DNA of 64,000 bases from Prorocentrum cordatum. Taxonomy: Eukaryota > Sar > Dinophyceae > Prorocentrales > Prorocentraceae. A program made the translations under genes and the position numbers. Positions 31,046 through 42,230 of this stretch are shown in pieces (position 1 is the stretch's first letter; every line of letters begins with the position of its first letter). Location: positions 56,001 to 120,000 of the forward strand of contig CAUYUJ010021675.1 in NCBI GenBank assembly GCA_963575745.1, read 5' to 3'. Under the pieces are notes generated by a model. That model saw only the letters and a program-made list of their open reading frames with translations, made no database searches and was not told where the DNA came from.

Positions 31046-31850
31046 TGCCTTGCATCGCCGTATTGTACTGGAACGTCTCGAGTGCCCACTCGGATGATGA
31101 CCTGACCCCACTTCGGGATCATTCTTTACAACTGGGGACGGGCCATTCCAGCCTCCCCAGTCATCCTTCGTGGTCGTGGGTCGACGATAATCGACCAAGT
31201 CTCCTTCATCGTAATCGTGCTGACCAAAATTAGTCGTTTTAGTGCGTAAGGCACGATTGGTCTTAGCTGCTGTTGTGGCCTGTGTGATAGCTTCAATACA
31301 TACCCTGCGTATCGTCTGTTCACGAGAGTGGTCCGACGTTTCCGTCGGCTGCTCGTGGTCCAAGACAGGTAGGTCAGGGAGCATTGATGGTTGCCGTCCA
31401 AACAGAGCGCTATATGGAGACACCTCGCTATAGAAGGTGAACGCGTTGGCGGCGAACAGGGCCTCGCGCAGTAGTCGGGTGAACACAAGATGTGTATCTA
31501 GCCAATTGAGTTTAGCCTCCACGACGTGAAGTAGATGGCGTAGGACGCCATTTCCGGCCTCGATCGTTGCAGCGTGCTGCCCACGCGCACGTATCCTAAG
31601 TTCAGCGCCTCTTGCCGTGAGGACAGCTTTCGCAGTGTCGTTGTTAAGAGCACGGTCCAAACTGCATCCAGCACTGATGATATGTATCCAGGATGCTGGT
31701 CGTAGTCTCGTCTGGTATCTCAATCCGAGTAGCATATCGCATGCAACGATCGATGATACGGAAAATATTGTGCTCTTGTTTGTAGAACATCAGATCACAT
31801 TCCATTTCCTCATTAAATATACCAGATAGAGTAGAGGGCATAACCGTGTA
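31045..31850 (-). pseudogene. Copia integrase catalytic core and C-terminal region
   Basis: Around 31830 the minus frame reads NEEMECDLMFYKQEHNIFRI (first catalytic Asp). After a frame change near 31680 it reads ALNNDTAKAVLTARGAELRI, GQHAATIEAGNGVLRHLLHV (catalytic Glu), SALFGRQPSMLPDL and YDEGDLVDYRRPTTTKDDWG, a typical basic C-terminal fold. The stretch between WMQFGP and ALNND, where the second catalytic Asp would be expected, appears to be missing, consistent with a small deletion at the frame change. Confidence 0.75.
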
Positions 31851-31879
31851 CCCAGGCTTGTCCCAAGCTCTGCACTCTC

Positions 31880-32015
31880 GGCATGTGTCGCAGACACCTT
31901 TAATCAGGTTGAGTCTGACACTGTCCAGACCTACCTTGCTTAAGATGAGTCTCATCCTGGGCTCTTTCGCATGGAACCAACGCAAGTGTAGCTTCCGCAA
32001 CTCGCGCGTTACCAC
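31880..32015 (-). pseudogene. GAG-pre-integrase (HHCC zinc) domain
   Basis: The minus frame reads LRKLHLRWFHAKEPRMRLIL with two His, followed about 27 residues later by GVCDTCRECRAW with the Cys pair. This is the HHCC zinc-binding module that precedes copia integrase. Confidence 0.75.
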
Positions 32016-32462
32016 GCTGGGGTCAAGGCTCCGTAAATTTTGTAGACTGATTTGTACATCGAACCGTGACCAGTCTGGTAGTCGTGGTCGTGCAGCAGGG
32101 TTCCCCGCTGGAGGTGGCGGAGGTGCTTCTCCACCTTGTTGTCGACCACGTCTGACTCTAACCTGTGGTAGTCGGAGATGGCCATCCGAACTGCCAGCTC
32201 CGCTCGAGGCAGGTTGCCCTGCAGCGCGCTGTAGGTCCGGCTCTGGGGCCGGGTCTCGGTGCTCTCAGCCGCGTAAGTGGTGATGTGGCTGGCGCCTCGG
32301 GTGGTGGTGCTGCTAACTCAGCAGGAGCTGGCGGTGCAGGTCCTGCTGCCGGTTCGGCAGGAACCGGCGGTATCTGTCCATGATTGCCGGGCGGCTTCCA
32401 AGGCTTGGGAAACTTGCATTTGCCAGGTGTTAATACGTGTCCGGGCTTGTCCTTCCCATGGT

Positions 32463-32580
32463 TCTTCTTACAGCTCGGACATTCCCAATGGTCATCGTCC
32501 TTATCGCACCACCTGCAATGTCCCGGATCTGCATCATGAGAGGGAGGATACACGTTAAAGTTGCCCGCGCATGCAGGACA
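32463..32580 (-). pseudogene. Cys-rich zinc-binding segment of gag
   Basis: Three CxxC pairs, CPAC, CRWC and CPSC, in about 37 residues (GCPACAGNFN, GHCRWCDKDD, ECPSCKKNHG), in the position of the nucleocapsid zinc knuckle of copia gag. The pattern is a zinc-ribbon type and not the classic CCHC. Confidence 0.65.
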
Positions 32581-32807
32581 CCCGAGCCCCCCCGATGGTG
32601 GTCTCGCAATCGAGCCATCAGGTTGTCGAGGGGGACTCGGGTCATCCAAATCGCATCCCCTTACGCTAGTAGCCAGCGCGGTGGACGAATACGGGTAGCC
32701 ATGGAAAGGGTCGCGAGTTACCTGGACGAGATCGCGCGCGATCTGAACAGCCTCGACGAAAAGTGACTGCATCTTTTGAGTATTGTGCAGGCATGGACAG
32801 TTCCTTG

Positions 32808-34700
32808 TTACATACCGACGCGTGTTGATGAAAGCCAGTACATCTTTTTCGTTCCAAAAGGATGGAAAAAAAAACTATGGTTGGCCATAAACTCAGCCGG
32901 CTTTCGTATCAGTACCCCATGGGAGTCACGTGCGCCAGTAGTGCATTGATCCACGTTCACCTTGCAAGTGCCCTTGCTTTTGGCCAACGTAGTCCACGGT
33001 GGTATCTGATCCACCCAAGATCCCGCTGTTTGTCCTCGTAAGTCGAGTCGTCGAAGGACATTTTGACGCACAGCCACCTTCCCACATAACTTAAAATGTG
33101 GCAAATCTTATTTACGATGTTCATGCCAAGTGTCGCAGTTAACCTTCGCATTGTAGTAGGAAGGTTTAACCTTCGCATTGAAGTAGGAAGGCTGTAGTAT
33201 GACAACCTTGACGATACAAACGTCTAGATAGTGCATCGCTGCATATTGGACCTCCTTGTTGCCAAGGTCAACAAAGGTGCGTTTGTCGAGGCTTCCCCCT
33301 GAAGATAGACCTCGGCTAAATTCTAGTTGAGACATGCCTCCACCTCCTCCACATAATTCCAACATGTATACCTGGTTGTGTCGTCCGTAACACAAGGTAA
33401 GGATTATGGTGTATACATCTGCATAGGATTCAACAGGTTGCCCAGCAGGTAGCGTGATGAAGGTCTCCTCTCCATCGTCACTGTCCGTGTCGGAGTCAAG
33501 AGGTACGTCGGTGTAGTACGCACTACATCCGAGTCCTTTCAAGTCATCTCCAGAGTCGTCGCTGCCTTCTTCGACTATTTTGGGTATCTTGCGCGGCTTG
33601 ATGCCAGCTTCTTTGTCTGCTTTCTGTTTTTCTTTCTGCTTAATTCTGGCATCGGTTGGTAGTGCTGTCTGTCGTTCTGTCTCAGGCGCGCTAAGTGTCG
33701 GGAATTCGGGAATAGAAGGGAGCACGCGGCCGCGCTCAATCGAAGGGGGAGGGAGACGATCGCCATCGATGATCGCCACTCGCCTTGAGCGTGGGCGTGA
33801 GCTGCCATCTCCCAGGACAATCGGTTCCGGCTGCTCCCAGCACAGTCGGGTACGAATGTTGGTAACACCATTGGGTAATGGTGCGTTGTAATTGTGCCTG
33901 GTAAGTTGGCCCTGGATCGCGATGTCTTGGATGATCGCGTTGTCGCCCAGGTGCATCGCCATCCGTCTAACAATATGGTCCCACTCGGGGCCATTCTTAG
34001 GAGACTGAACGTGGGTTCGAGCTCCTTTATCGACTCGAGTATGGATGCTAAGATGTACAGCACTTATGTGATTTCTCTGCCTTTTATGTAGATCCATCTG
34101 ATCAAGTAACCTTGCGGTCATGATCGCTAGCGTCTTGTTGCGCCATTCGGCCTTCTGAGCACCCTGTCCGTCCCAATCTGGGATGTGCTCAGTAGATTGC
34201 GCAGGTTTCCCTGCTATGTTGCACGCGCATCGCCATGGGTTGGTCGGGGTGCGCGTGCAAGTCGTCGCCGCTTGCAGATCTGATCCGCTGGGCAAAGCGT
34301 TAGCGCGGTCGTACTTGAGGCCGGAATGGCAGAAACGCATACGCATGACTTGTGAATCAAGATCTTCAATAACTTCTTCTATGGCACCGTGTTTCCAGAA
34401 GCATCCAGGTGGCCCCACAAGTACAATAATCATACGCAGGGCCCGAGCTTTGGACATCAAATTTTGGATGCGCCGGTAGTGTGGCCCCGCCCTCTTGCCA
34501 GGCAGCCTCACATACGAATGAGCAGGTGTTGCCACCCACAATTATTGGAAATCGCCCCAGAGTAATGCACCCAAATACTGTGTACCAGTGGAGGTCATTA
34601 CCTCTGTATGTGTAATGCGGTCACACATGTAGCCACGGGCTCGGAGTTCAGCGCAAGCTGTCCGTATATCTAAAAAAACGCACGAAAGTGATAATAATGC
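32808..34700 (-). pseudogene. Second gag-like region of the copia polyprotein
   Basis: Three open stretches in one minus frame are separated only by single stops, one at 34542 (WGDFQ*LWVAT) and one TAA at 33105 (HEHRK*DLPHF). The region reads IVLVGPPGCFWKHG, AVHLSIHTRVDKGARTH, VYMLELCGGGGGMSQLEFSR, KVAVRQNVLRRLDLRGQ and WVDQIPPWTTLAKSKGTC. A 27-bp tandem duplication at 33139-33195 repeats PSYFNAKV / PSYYNAKV. Assignment to gag rests on position and on my memory of dinoflagellate copia proteins. Confidence 0.6.
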
Positions 34701-35539
34701 GACTATCTTTCTTTTTCTGCAGCGGCCACACAGCCGGGCCCACCGCTGGTCGCGGCAGCCGCGCAGCTGGGCTTGCCACGGCCCCTGGCGCGCCCAGCCG
34801 GCGCCAGGGAAAAGAGCGCAGGTTTCCCCGCGTTTGCTGACAGTACCTGAGTGTTCGGCCTGTCTGAGCAAGCGCGAGTGGCAGTGGCGCGCGCCTGCCC
34901 CCGTCGCTCGTTTGGCGATGGGGGCGTCCAAATGCCTGTGCCATGCTGCGCTGCAGAACCGCTGCTCGAAGTAAAAATATTAAACTTCTCAGCGGCATCA
35001 TCCCCTTCCGCGGGTATCCCTGCCCGCGCATCGGGCGGCGTCCACTTCGCGCCTTCCTCGTACATGGCCTGATATACTTTCGCCTGCAAACTGCGTGAGG
35101 CGAAGTCCTTGTCGGCCGAGGTAGGGTTGGTCCCGAAGGACGTATTCCTGCGACGCCAGGTCTTCAAGCTGTTATTCGCCAAAGACTGGATCGTGAAAAC
35201 GAAAGTCTCCTCGTTGATAGAGAAACTGATGCCCTTTGTATCTTGTGACATCATATATGCGTGGGCATCGCTCACAGCAGGTGTTCCTGCGGTTGGCTCT
35301 GGATCAGATGCCTCTTTGACGAGCAATGGATCATCTTCGCACTGAGGGTCGGCTGTAATAGTAAACGACATCGACCCTTTATCCTCAGTAGCCGCCACGT
35401 ATTCGTCAGCCTTGAGTGCCAGATGTCCAGAAGGTGTCTTCATCAAATCTAATACTCTAGCACCCTTTCCAAGCGGGGCCCTGTACATCTCCACGCCAGG
35501 GATGATCATCTTCTCGCGCCCCTGCTTCAGGATCAGGAT

Positions 35540-35960
35540 GGCCCCCATGTTGGACGCGCTCCTCAGGCGCAGGATAGCAGGGAAGTTCCCCCCATGACCC
35601 TCAGTTACATGTGCTGAGTAAGTATTGAGTCTCGGTACAGCTGGTGCCCCCGCCGGATCTCCCCTTTCTTTGCGCGCAATCTTGCAGTGCAGGGGCTCAT
35701 CACACATCGCGGCGCCGTGCCCCACTCCTGACACGTAAAGCCTCTTCGTCAGGTTCAGCCTCTTGATGGCGTGTCCGTGGGGGCGAGATGCCTGTTCAAA
35801 GGTCTGTGCCTTCTTTAAACCAATGCTATCAATGTAACTGCCGATATCCAGAATAATAATCAACACGCCATTGATCATAGTCCCACTGTTAGCTGCCGAG
35901 GCTAGTTCGTGGCGTTCACCCAATAATCCAGGCACATCACACAATGTCGTGCCGCGCGTG
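35540..35960 (-). pseudogene. Copia aspartic protease (retropepsin-like)
   Basis: Within the 539-codon minus frame (36322-34703) the segment TMINGVLIIILDIGSYIDSI occupies the place of the retropepsin active site. The usual Asp-Thr/Ser-Gly is Asp159-Ile160-Gly161 here, which should inactivate or weaken the enzyme. Downstream RLYVSGVGHGAAMCDEPLHC and FPAILRLRSASNMGAILILK (with GREKMIIPG after it) resemble the rest of the fold. Flanking parts of the frame are gag-like, with AGTPA-type repeats. Confidence 0.6.
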
Positions 35961-36213
35961 ACTTTGCGGCGCCTCTGCTCCAACACCCAGTCGTTGCGTG
36001 ACAAAGATGTAAAGACAGTCCTATATCCACGAGCCTCTGCTTCCGTAATAGGATTCCTTTCAAAGATCCAGGCTGTGGGATCTTCGTCATATGCATATGG
36101 GTGCGATGAGAAGGTAGTGGGCAAGTTCAGGGACGTGTCCTCATCCGCGCGCATGCCCATTTGGCCATCCGTATTTACCATAAACACAGTATGCAGCATA
36201 CCGCGTTCGGATA

Positions 36214-38459
36214 TCACACTATTGATACTACGCACGCTTGCAGGGCTCTCGGTCCTGCGCTGACTGCGTGGACGAAGGTCTCGTCCATGCGGCATGTATG
36301 TGTGTGTGGAGACTGAGGCCACTGCGCGCTCCTGTCAGTAGCCCTCTCCATGCGCCTCAACCACGTATCGTTCACTGGCGCCGAAGGTGGTGCTGATGCA
36401 GCAGGTGTCCCTGCGTTATCGTCGGTCTCTGCCACCAATGGCATAGGCGCGTTTATAGCAGGTGTCCCTGCAAGCGTGGTTGCCTCCATTGCTAGCCCCG
36501 CGTTGGCCGATGACGCAGGCTGCCCCGCTGGCGCCGCCATCGAGACTGCCGCGGTGCCCGCCATCATCGCCGTGACGCGGATGAGCTCTTCACGGAGGTC
36601 CCTGAGCTCGTTCGCCCCATCGGAATATATCTTCATGGCGATTGAGTGACTCCTGATCTCCGGCAAGGGTGCAATGGAATTCGGCAGTAATTAGGCCAAC
36701 ACCCCTGCAGATAGCGCAGGGGGCCTCACTCGCGGAACCTTCCATGTTCCCAGCCAGCTGTCTATCCACATGAGCATGTGCCACTCGATCCCAGCACTGT
36801 GCGTGGAATATGTGGCCGCACTGGGGCCTCCAGACTTGATGGCGGTTCATGATATGGTCCACGCACATGGCACACTTGTTGAAGTCGCCGTCGCTGATGA
36901 TGGCTGGTCTTGCCGATGGTCTGATACGCGTCTGGCGCTCCAGGGTGGACTCACCAGCCTCGTACCGAATCGGGGATACCGTCGGTAGCTGCATTGCTGC
37001 AAGCGTGGCTGGACTGATCGCAGGTGTCCCTGCTGCATTAGGATTGGCAGGTTGCCCCGCGCGGCTCAGCATTCTATTGGCCTGACGCTCCTGGTTTCGA
37101 CGCTGGCGGGCAGACTGCATCGCCAGGTTGGCCTGCTGCGCCTCATGTAAGGCTAGGATATCAGGGCGCAGCCCTCCCATGGTCGATGGCAGTACTAGGC
37201 CTGGGGCCTGTTGCTGCACGTCTTGATCCATGGGGGCGGCCAGATATCCATAGTGAGGGATCTGGCCCGGCACACCTGATGCATGCCCTGAGCCACGCGT
37301 CAGATGCGACTGGTAGAAATCGTCGGCCGTCGCCCGAACACATGGGTCTCGGGCTGTGTTCCCACTCGGGGAGTACCACTCACCTGAGCGTCATTGCCAG
37401 GATAGTGGGTGATCCATTGGTGCTGCTGTTGGACTGTCAGCAGACGTTGGATCGCACGTCGGATGACTGAAAAATGCTGGCACGTATCCAAACTGATTGG
37501 GGTTGTCCGGTGATGGATTTGGATCCGGAACATACTCCCAAGGCGGCGTCCAGTTGGCACTAGGGAGGTCAATGCCATCTCTGAGCATACTCCGAGCGGC
37601 TGCACGCATCTGCCGGTGAATCCAATCATGCTGACCAACCAAACTCTCGGTTCTCTGTGCAGCATATTGGTCGGAAAAGCAGGTTGCCCCGCATGTGGGC
37701 GTGGCGATGCGAATGGCGATGTCGCCTGTGAGGCCTGGTGGAGCTGCGGATCCAGTCGAATGCTTTGGAGCCTCGCCTGCAGGCTGTTAGTGCTCCCAGC
37801 ACTCTGTGGAGTACCAAATGGTGTAGTAGCTCTGCTCATTGGAGCAAATGAAGCAGGCTGCCCTGCAGGTACTGGCAGTTGTTGTACATGAGCACGCCAC
37901 GGATCGTTAACGCACAGCGTGTCGGAGGGCGTGATGCCACTTGAAGAAATGCCTGTCACATCCGCGTTCTGAGCCTGTAACCAGGATCGATCAGATCCTC
38001 CTGCAGGTCCCCCCGCGTGATACGCGTCCTGCATCATGAGCACTGTTGAGAACTCGACCTCCTGAGCTGGAGGCGGATCGGGGCACTTCAGGCTGTAGGG
38101 GGTCTTTGGGATGAACCAGCCCTTCAGAGATGATGCGTCCTTACGAAACTCGCACACCATTTCCATAGAAATATTACCACCCAGATACGGCTGATTGCGT
38201 CCCGGAAGTATGAGGGATTGACCCATGTCTGTTCCACACGATTGTGCAAACAACTGCGGCTGGGCAGAATCCCGATCAACTGGGCGATGTGGGTCGGAAG
38301 AATCCTGCCGTTACGGCCCGCTGTCATGACGATGTCATTTGCCGAGCGCCAAATCGGAATGTTGTCCCGAAGCAGGTTCTTCAAGCTAGCCATGACCAAC
38401 ACCTCGGAATCAACGCGCAAGCCGGATTGGATTCGATCGTCACCAGGAAGGATGGGCAA
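36214..38459 (-). pseudogene. N-terminal gag-like region with AGxPA repeats
   Basis: Four overlapping minus frames (38459-38124, 38253-37300, 37642-37391, 37273-36590) and a fifth at 36666-36214 carry protein-like sequence such as NLLRDNIPIWRSANDIVM, MVCEFRKDASSLKGWFIPK, LVGQHDWIHRQMRAAARSML and MKIYSDGANELRDLREELIR. AGTPA, AGQPA, AGVPA or AGKPA pentapeptides recur. Frames change at least three times. Confidence 0.6.
36707..36874 (-). pseudogene. RING-H2 finger in the copia polyprotein
   Basis: The minus frame 37273-36590 has Cys134-x2-Cys137-x14-Cys152-x-His154-x2-His157-x2-Cys160-x25-Cys186-x2-Cys189 (CAMC ... QCGHIFHAQCW ... CAIC). This is a full cross-brace RING-H2 ligand set. RING fingers normally recruit E2 ubiquitin-conjugating enzymes. 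A RING in the gag-proximal part of a copia polyprotein is outside the standard domain list of the superfamily. Confidence 0.75.
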
Positions 38460-38730
38460 CCTTGGGTCTCACTTGGGTTGTCTTGGGCCCTTTGGGCCGT
38501 CTTGGGCCGTTTTGGGCCGTCTTGGGCCCTCTTGGGTCTCTCTTGGGCTGTCTTGGGGTTCGGGGGCGTCTGGGGCACTGCGAGGACCAAGCAAGCAAGT
38601 ATGCTGAAAACGTACGTTGTACAACGGGAATGGGCCGATTTTTGCCTCTTGAAGGCCCTATTCGGCCAGCTTCAAACCATCTCGGACCCTCTTGAGGCGC
38701 TCTTGGACGTCTTGGCGCCCTCTTGGGCCT
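38460..38730. repeat. Degenerate TCTTGGGCCG minisatellite
   Basis: TCTTGGGCCGTTTTGGGCCG-like words directly upstream of the copia element. Confidence 0.65.
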
Positions 38731-38739
38731 CGCTGAGGC

Positions 38740-38900
38740 TGTCGGACAGCGTCGCCGCCGTCGGCGTGGCCGTCGTCGTCGTCGCCGTCGATCATCGATC
38801 GGCGGCGTCGACTGTTGTCATCGTCGTCGATCGTCATCGGTCGTCGTCGTGGTCGTCGTCGTCGTCGTCGAATCACCGTCGCTGGTCGTCGTCTCCGATC
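38740..38900. repeat. (GTC)n / (CGT)n microsatellite
   Basis: Interrupted GTCGTC tract, followed by CTC-rich sequence to 39040. Confidence 0.85.
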
Positions 38901-39524
38901 GTCGATCGCCCTCGAGCCTCCTCCTCCTCTCAGACCCCGCCTCCCCTCCACTCCTCCTCCCCGCCTCGTCCTTCTCCTTTTCCTCTTCCTCCCCCCCCTC
39001 CTCCTCCTCTTCCTCCTCCTCCTTCGCCCTCTCCGTCTCCTCCGCGTGGAAGAAATCCAACAACATTTCGCGAAAATCGGCGAACTGTGGCCCTCTGGGA
39101 ATTTTTGAATGTCATTTTAGGCCCTTTTGGGGCCGTCCTGGGGTCCTCTTGGGCGTCCTGGGAACCCGGAATCCCACCAGCCCTTTGGGCGTGAGTGGTT
39201 TAGAGAGCCCGCTCTGTTCTCAACCCCCTTTTTCCCTTTCGGGGAGGGGTTTACCCCTCCCCCTACCCCCTCCCCCTGGGCCTGGAGAAGGCGTCCCGCG
39301 GGTCGTTGGAGGGGTCTTTTTCGACTCCTGGGAGGACCAAGGGGGCCATCCTGGAACATAGACTGTGACGAGGGGGGTCTTCCATATCTCCTCCAATCCT
39401 GAAGCACGCAGAGATGGCGCAGGGCCACCAACGCACGCCACGCGCCATACTCGAACGTCCTCCACTCCCCACCTCCAACGACAACGACGACGACGACGAG
39501 GAACGACGAGGAACGGTCCCAGGT

Positions 39525-39805
39525 GCGCCTCCTCCTCCTCCTCCTCCTCCTCCTCCTCCTCCTCCTCCTCCTCCTGCCCCTCCTCGTCCTCCTCCTCCTC
39601 CTCCTCCTCCGCCTCCTCCTCCTCCTCCTGCTCTTTTTCCTCCTCCTCCTCCTCCTCCTCCTCCTCCTCCTCCTCCTCCTCCTCCTCCTCCTCCTCCCTC
39701 CTCCCCCTCCTCCCCCTCCTCCCCCTCCTCCCCCTCCTCTTACTCCTGCTCTTCCTCTTCTTACGTGCTCCTCCTCCTCCTCCTCCTCCTCCTCCTCCTC
39801 CTCCC
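39525..39805. repeat. (CCT)n microsatellite
   Basis: CCT triplets with CCCCTCCT and TTCCTC variants. Confidence 0.95.
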
Positions 39806-40480
39806 TGAAGCCTCCCAGAAGCCCCCCAGAAGCTTCACAGGAACCCTTCAGAAGCGTCTCAGGAGCCCCTCATAAGCCTGTCACGAGCCCCATCAGAAGC
39901 CTCTCAGGAGCCTCAGAAGCCTCCCAGGAGCCCCCCAGAAGCCTCTTAGAAACCTCTCGGGAGCCCCTCAGAAGCCTCTCAGGAGCCCCCCGGAACCCGT
40001 TCAGAAACCTCTCAGAAGCCTCTCAGGAGCCCCTCAGAAGTATCCCGGCAACCCCATCAGAAGCCTCTCGAACACCTCTCAGAAGCCATTCAGGACCCCC
40101 TTCAGCAGCCTCTCAGAAACCTACCAGAAGCCTCTCAGAAGCCTCTCAGAAGTCTCCCAAAAGCCCCCAGAAGCCTCTCTAAAGCCTCTCGTCAACCTCT
40201 CAGAGGCCTCTCAAAAGCCTCTCAGAAGATCTCAGAAGCATCTCAGAAACTTCCGCGAGGCTTCCGAGAAGCTTATCATAAACCTCATAAGCTTCTCATA
40301 AGTTCATCATATACTTCTCAAGAAGCTTCTCATAAGCTTCTCAACCAGCGGAGCAGAAGCATCTGATAAGCTTCTCGTAAACTCTTCAGACACTTCCCAG
40401 ACGCTGCTCACATGCTATGCATAAACTTTTCATAAGTTTCTCAGATGCTTCTCATAAGCTTCGAAAGAAGAGAAGCCTCC
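39806..40480. repeat. AGAAGCCTCTC minisatellite
   Basis: About 670 bp of imperfect 10-21-bp units, CAGAAGCCTCTCAGGAGCCC, drifting to CATAAGCTTCT units near the end. This is a gradual sequence change along one array. Confidence 0.8.
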
Positions 40481-40679
40481 GTTTACGTATTTCGGCGGTT
40501 GGAATTACAGCCATTTGGGTTGAGATGAATACGAAAATGCTTGGAACTCCAGCGAGTTGGTTGTCATTTCTCCCATTTCCTGTTCGAGCTTCCCCCCCCC
40601 CCGCGCAGGGGTGGGGGTCGAACCCCCCCCAGCGGCGGCGCTGGCGCGACAAGCGCCGGCGCCGGCGGCTGGCAGCGCC

Positions 40680-41065
40680 GACGCCCACACCCCCACGCCC
40701 ACGCCCACACCCACGCCCACGCCCACGCCCACGCCCACACCCGCGCGCCCCCCCTTCTCCCTTCCCCCTTCCCCTGCTTCCAACGCGCCCACGCCCACGC
40801 CCGCGCCCGCGCCACGCCCGCGCCCGCGCCCGCGCCCACGCCCACTCCCGCGGCCACGCCAAAGCCCAGGCCCAGGCCCAGGCCCACGCACACGCTCACG
40901 CCCGAGCCCACACCCACACCTACGCCCACGCCCACGGCCCCACACCCACACCTACGCCCACGCCAACGCCCACGCCCGCGCCCACGCCCACGCCCACGCC
41001 TCCGCCCACGCCCGCGCCCACGCCCACGCCCGCGCCCACTCCCAGGCCCAGGCCCAGGCCTACGC
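40680..41065. repeat. (CCCACG)n hexamer array
   Basis: CCCACG / CCCGCG / CCCAGG hexamers over about 380 bp. Similar GGGGTCGAACCCC and GGGTTCGAACCC words flank it at 40613 and 41087. Confidence 0.85.
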
Positions 41066-41865
41066 CGGCGCAGGCCTGGGGGCGGGTTCGAACCCCCCCG
41101 GGGCGGGGGGGGGGCCCGGTTCCAGACCCTCCCCCCCCCTCCAGGCGCCCACAGCACGCGCTCTTTCCAATGCCCCAAGGAAGATCCACGAGTTCTTCTG
41201 GTTCGACCATGGGCAGCCGTTCGGGGGCACTTGGGCCTCTGATCTTCACTCGTCCTTTAGGCCATACATGGCCCAGGGTCGAGGGTTCACACGCCCCCTC
41301 CCCAGATGGGATGGGGCCCATGGTTTACAGGGCCCCCTTCCCCCATCTGATGGGTTGGAGGGACGACGACGATGACGGCGACGGCGACGACGGAAAAGGA
41401 CGAGGACGACGACGACGACCACGACGACCACGCCACGCCGACAGAGCCACGACCTCAGGGGGGAAGGGGGGGCCCATCGCGCGGGCGAGTGGTGGTGGTG
41501 GGTGGTGGGTGGGGGGGGGGGGCATCCCATCAGCTTTGAAGGGGTGGGGGGCGGAGCCCTGGATCATAGATGCCCATCCTGGGGCTGTCGTGGCTGTCTG
41601 GGAAGCGCCTTGGGGAGTTCGCAGCTTCCCCGAGATGGTCCAGGAAGCGCTCCCAGAGGCCAGAGGGCCCCGGGACTCCCATGGGGAGGCGCGGATCCCA
41701 TTCCGGGGCCCCAGACCCCGTCCCCCAGGCTTGCTGTTTTTACTCAACAGCGAAGACTGATAGGTTTCTAATGGGATCAAAAAAAAACATCTGATGACTC
41801 CGCAGGGGGGTCTGGGCGGGAGCCGGACAGGCGAGGGCCGGGCTCGTTTTAACCAAACAGTCACA

Positions 41866-42225
41866 CTTCGTGCTCTTCGACCTCCCAGAACTCCATTCCC
41901 GGGCCACATTTTGAATGCCCGGAACCAACTGTAAGGCACTTCGTGCCCTTCGACTTCCCAGAACTCCATTCCCGGGCCACATTTTGGATGCCCGGAGCCA
42001 ACTGTAGGCCACTTCGTGCTCATGGACTTCCCAGAACTCCATTCCCGGGCCACATTTTGGATGCCCGGAGCCAACTGTAGGCCACTTCGTGCTCTTGGAC
42101 TTCCCAGAACACCACTCCCGGGCCACATTTTGGATGCCCGGAGCCAACTGTAGGCCACTTCGTGCTCTTCCACTTCCCTGAACTCCGCTCCAGGGCCACA
42201 GCTGCTCCATGCCATGCCTACCCAG
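41866..42225. repeat. 73-bp tandem repeat, five units
   Basis: CACTTCGTGCTC starts recur at 41866, 41939, 42012, 42085 and 42158, exactly 73 bp apart. Units contain TTCCCAGAACTCCATTCCCG, GGGCCACATTTTGGATGCCC and GGAGCCAACTGTAGGCCA. The last unit diverges. 73 is not a multiple of three, and all three frames happen to stay open on the minus strand, giving a spurious long frame. Confidence 0.9.
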
Positions 42226-42230
42226 ACATC

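Larger units (their letters stand above)
28560..38459 (-). mobile_element. Large decayed Ty1/copia retrotransposon
   Basis: About 9.9 kb of minus-strand coding footprints in the order gag-like N-terminus, RING finger, aspartic protease, second gag-like region, zinc fingers, GAG-pre-integrase, integrase, reverse transcriptase, RNase H. Integrase before reverse transcriptase marks the Ty1/copia superfamily. At least ten frame changes and several stops interrupt it, so the copy is dead. Long terminal repeats were not recognised at either end; the 3' end runs into a CCT tract and the 5' end into a TCTTGGG minisatellite. Short palindromes of the type GCAGGTGTCCCTGC are scattered through the gag-like half only. 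Confidence 0.85.

Noticed and set aside
28000-39000. Copia long terminal repeats
   Set aside because: I compared sequence around 28.3-28.6 kb and 38.4-38.8 kb and found no long direct repeat; one or both may be lost or diverged.
40600-41110. tRNA T-arm-like GGGTTCGAACCC words
   Set aside because: No acceptor stem, D arm or anticodon arm can be placed around them; they flank a hexamer array.
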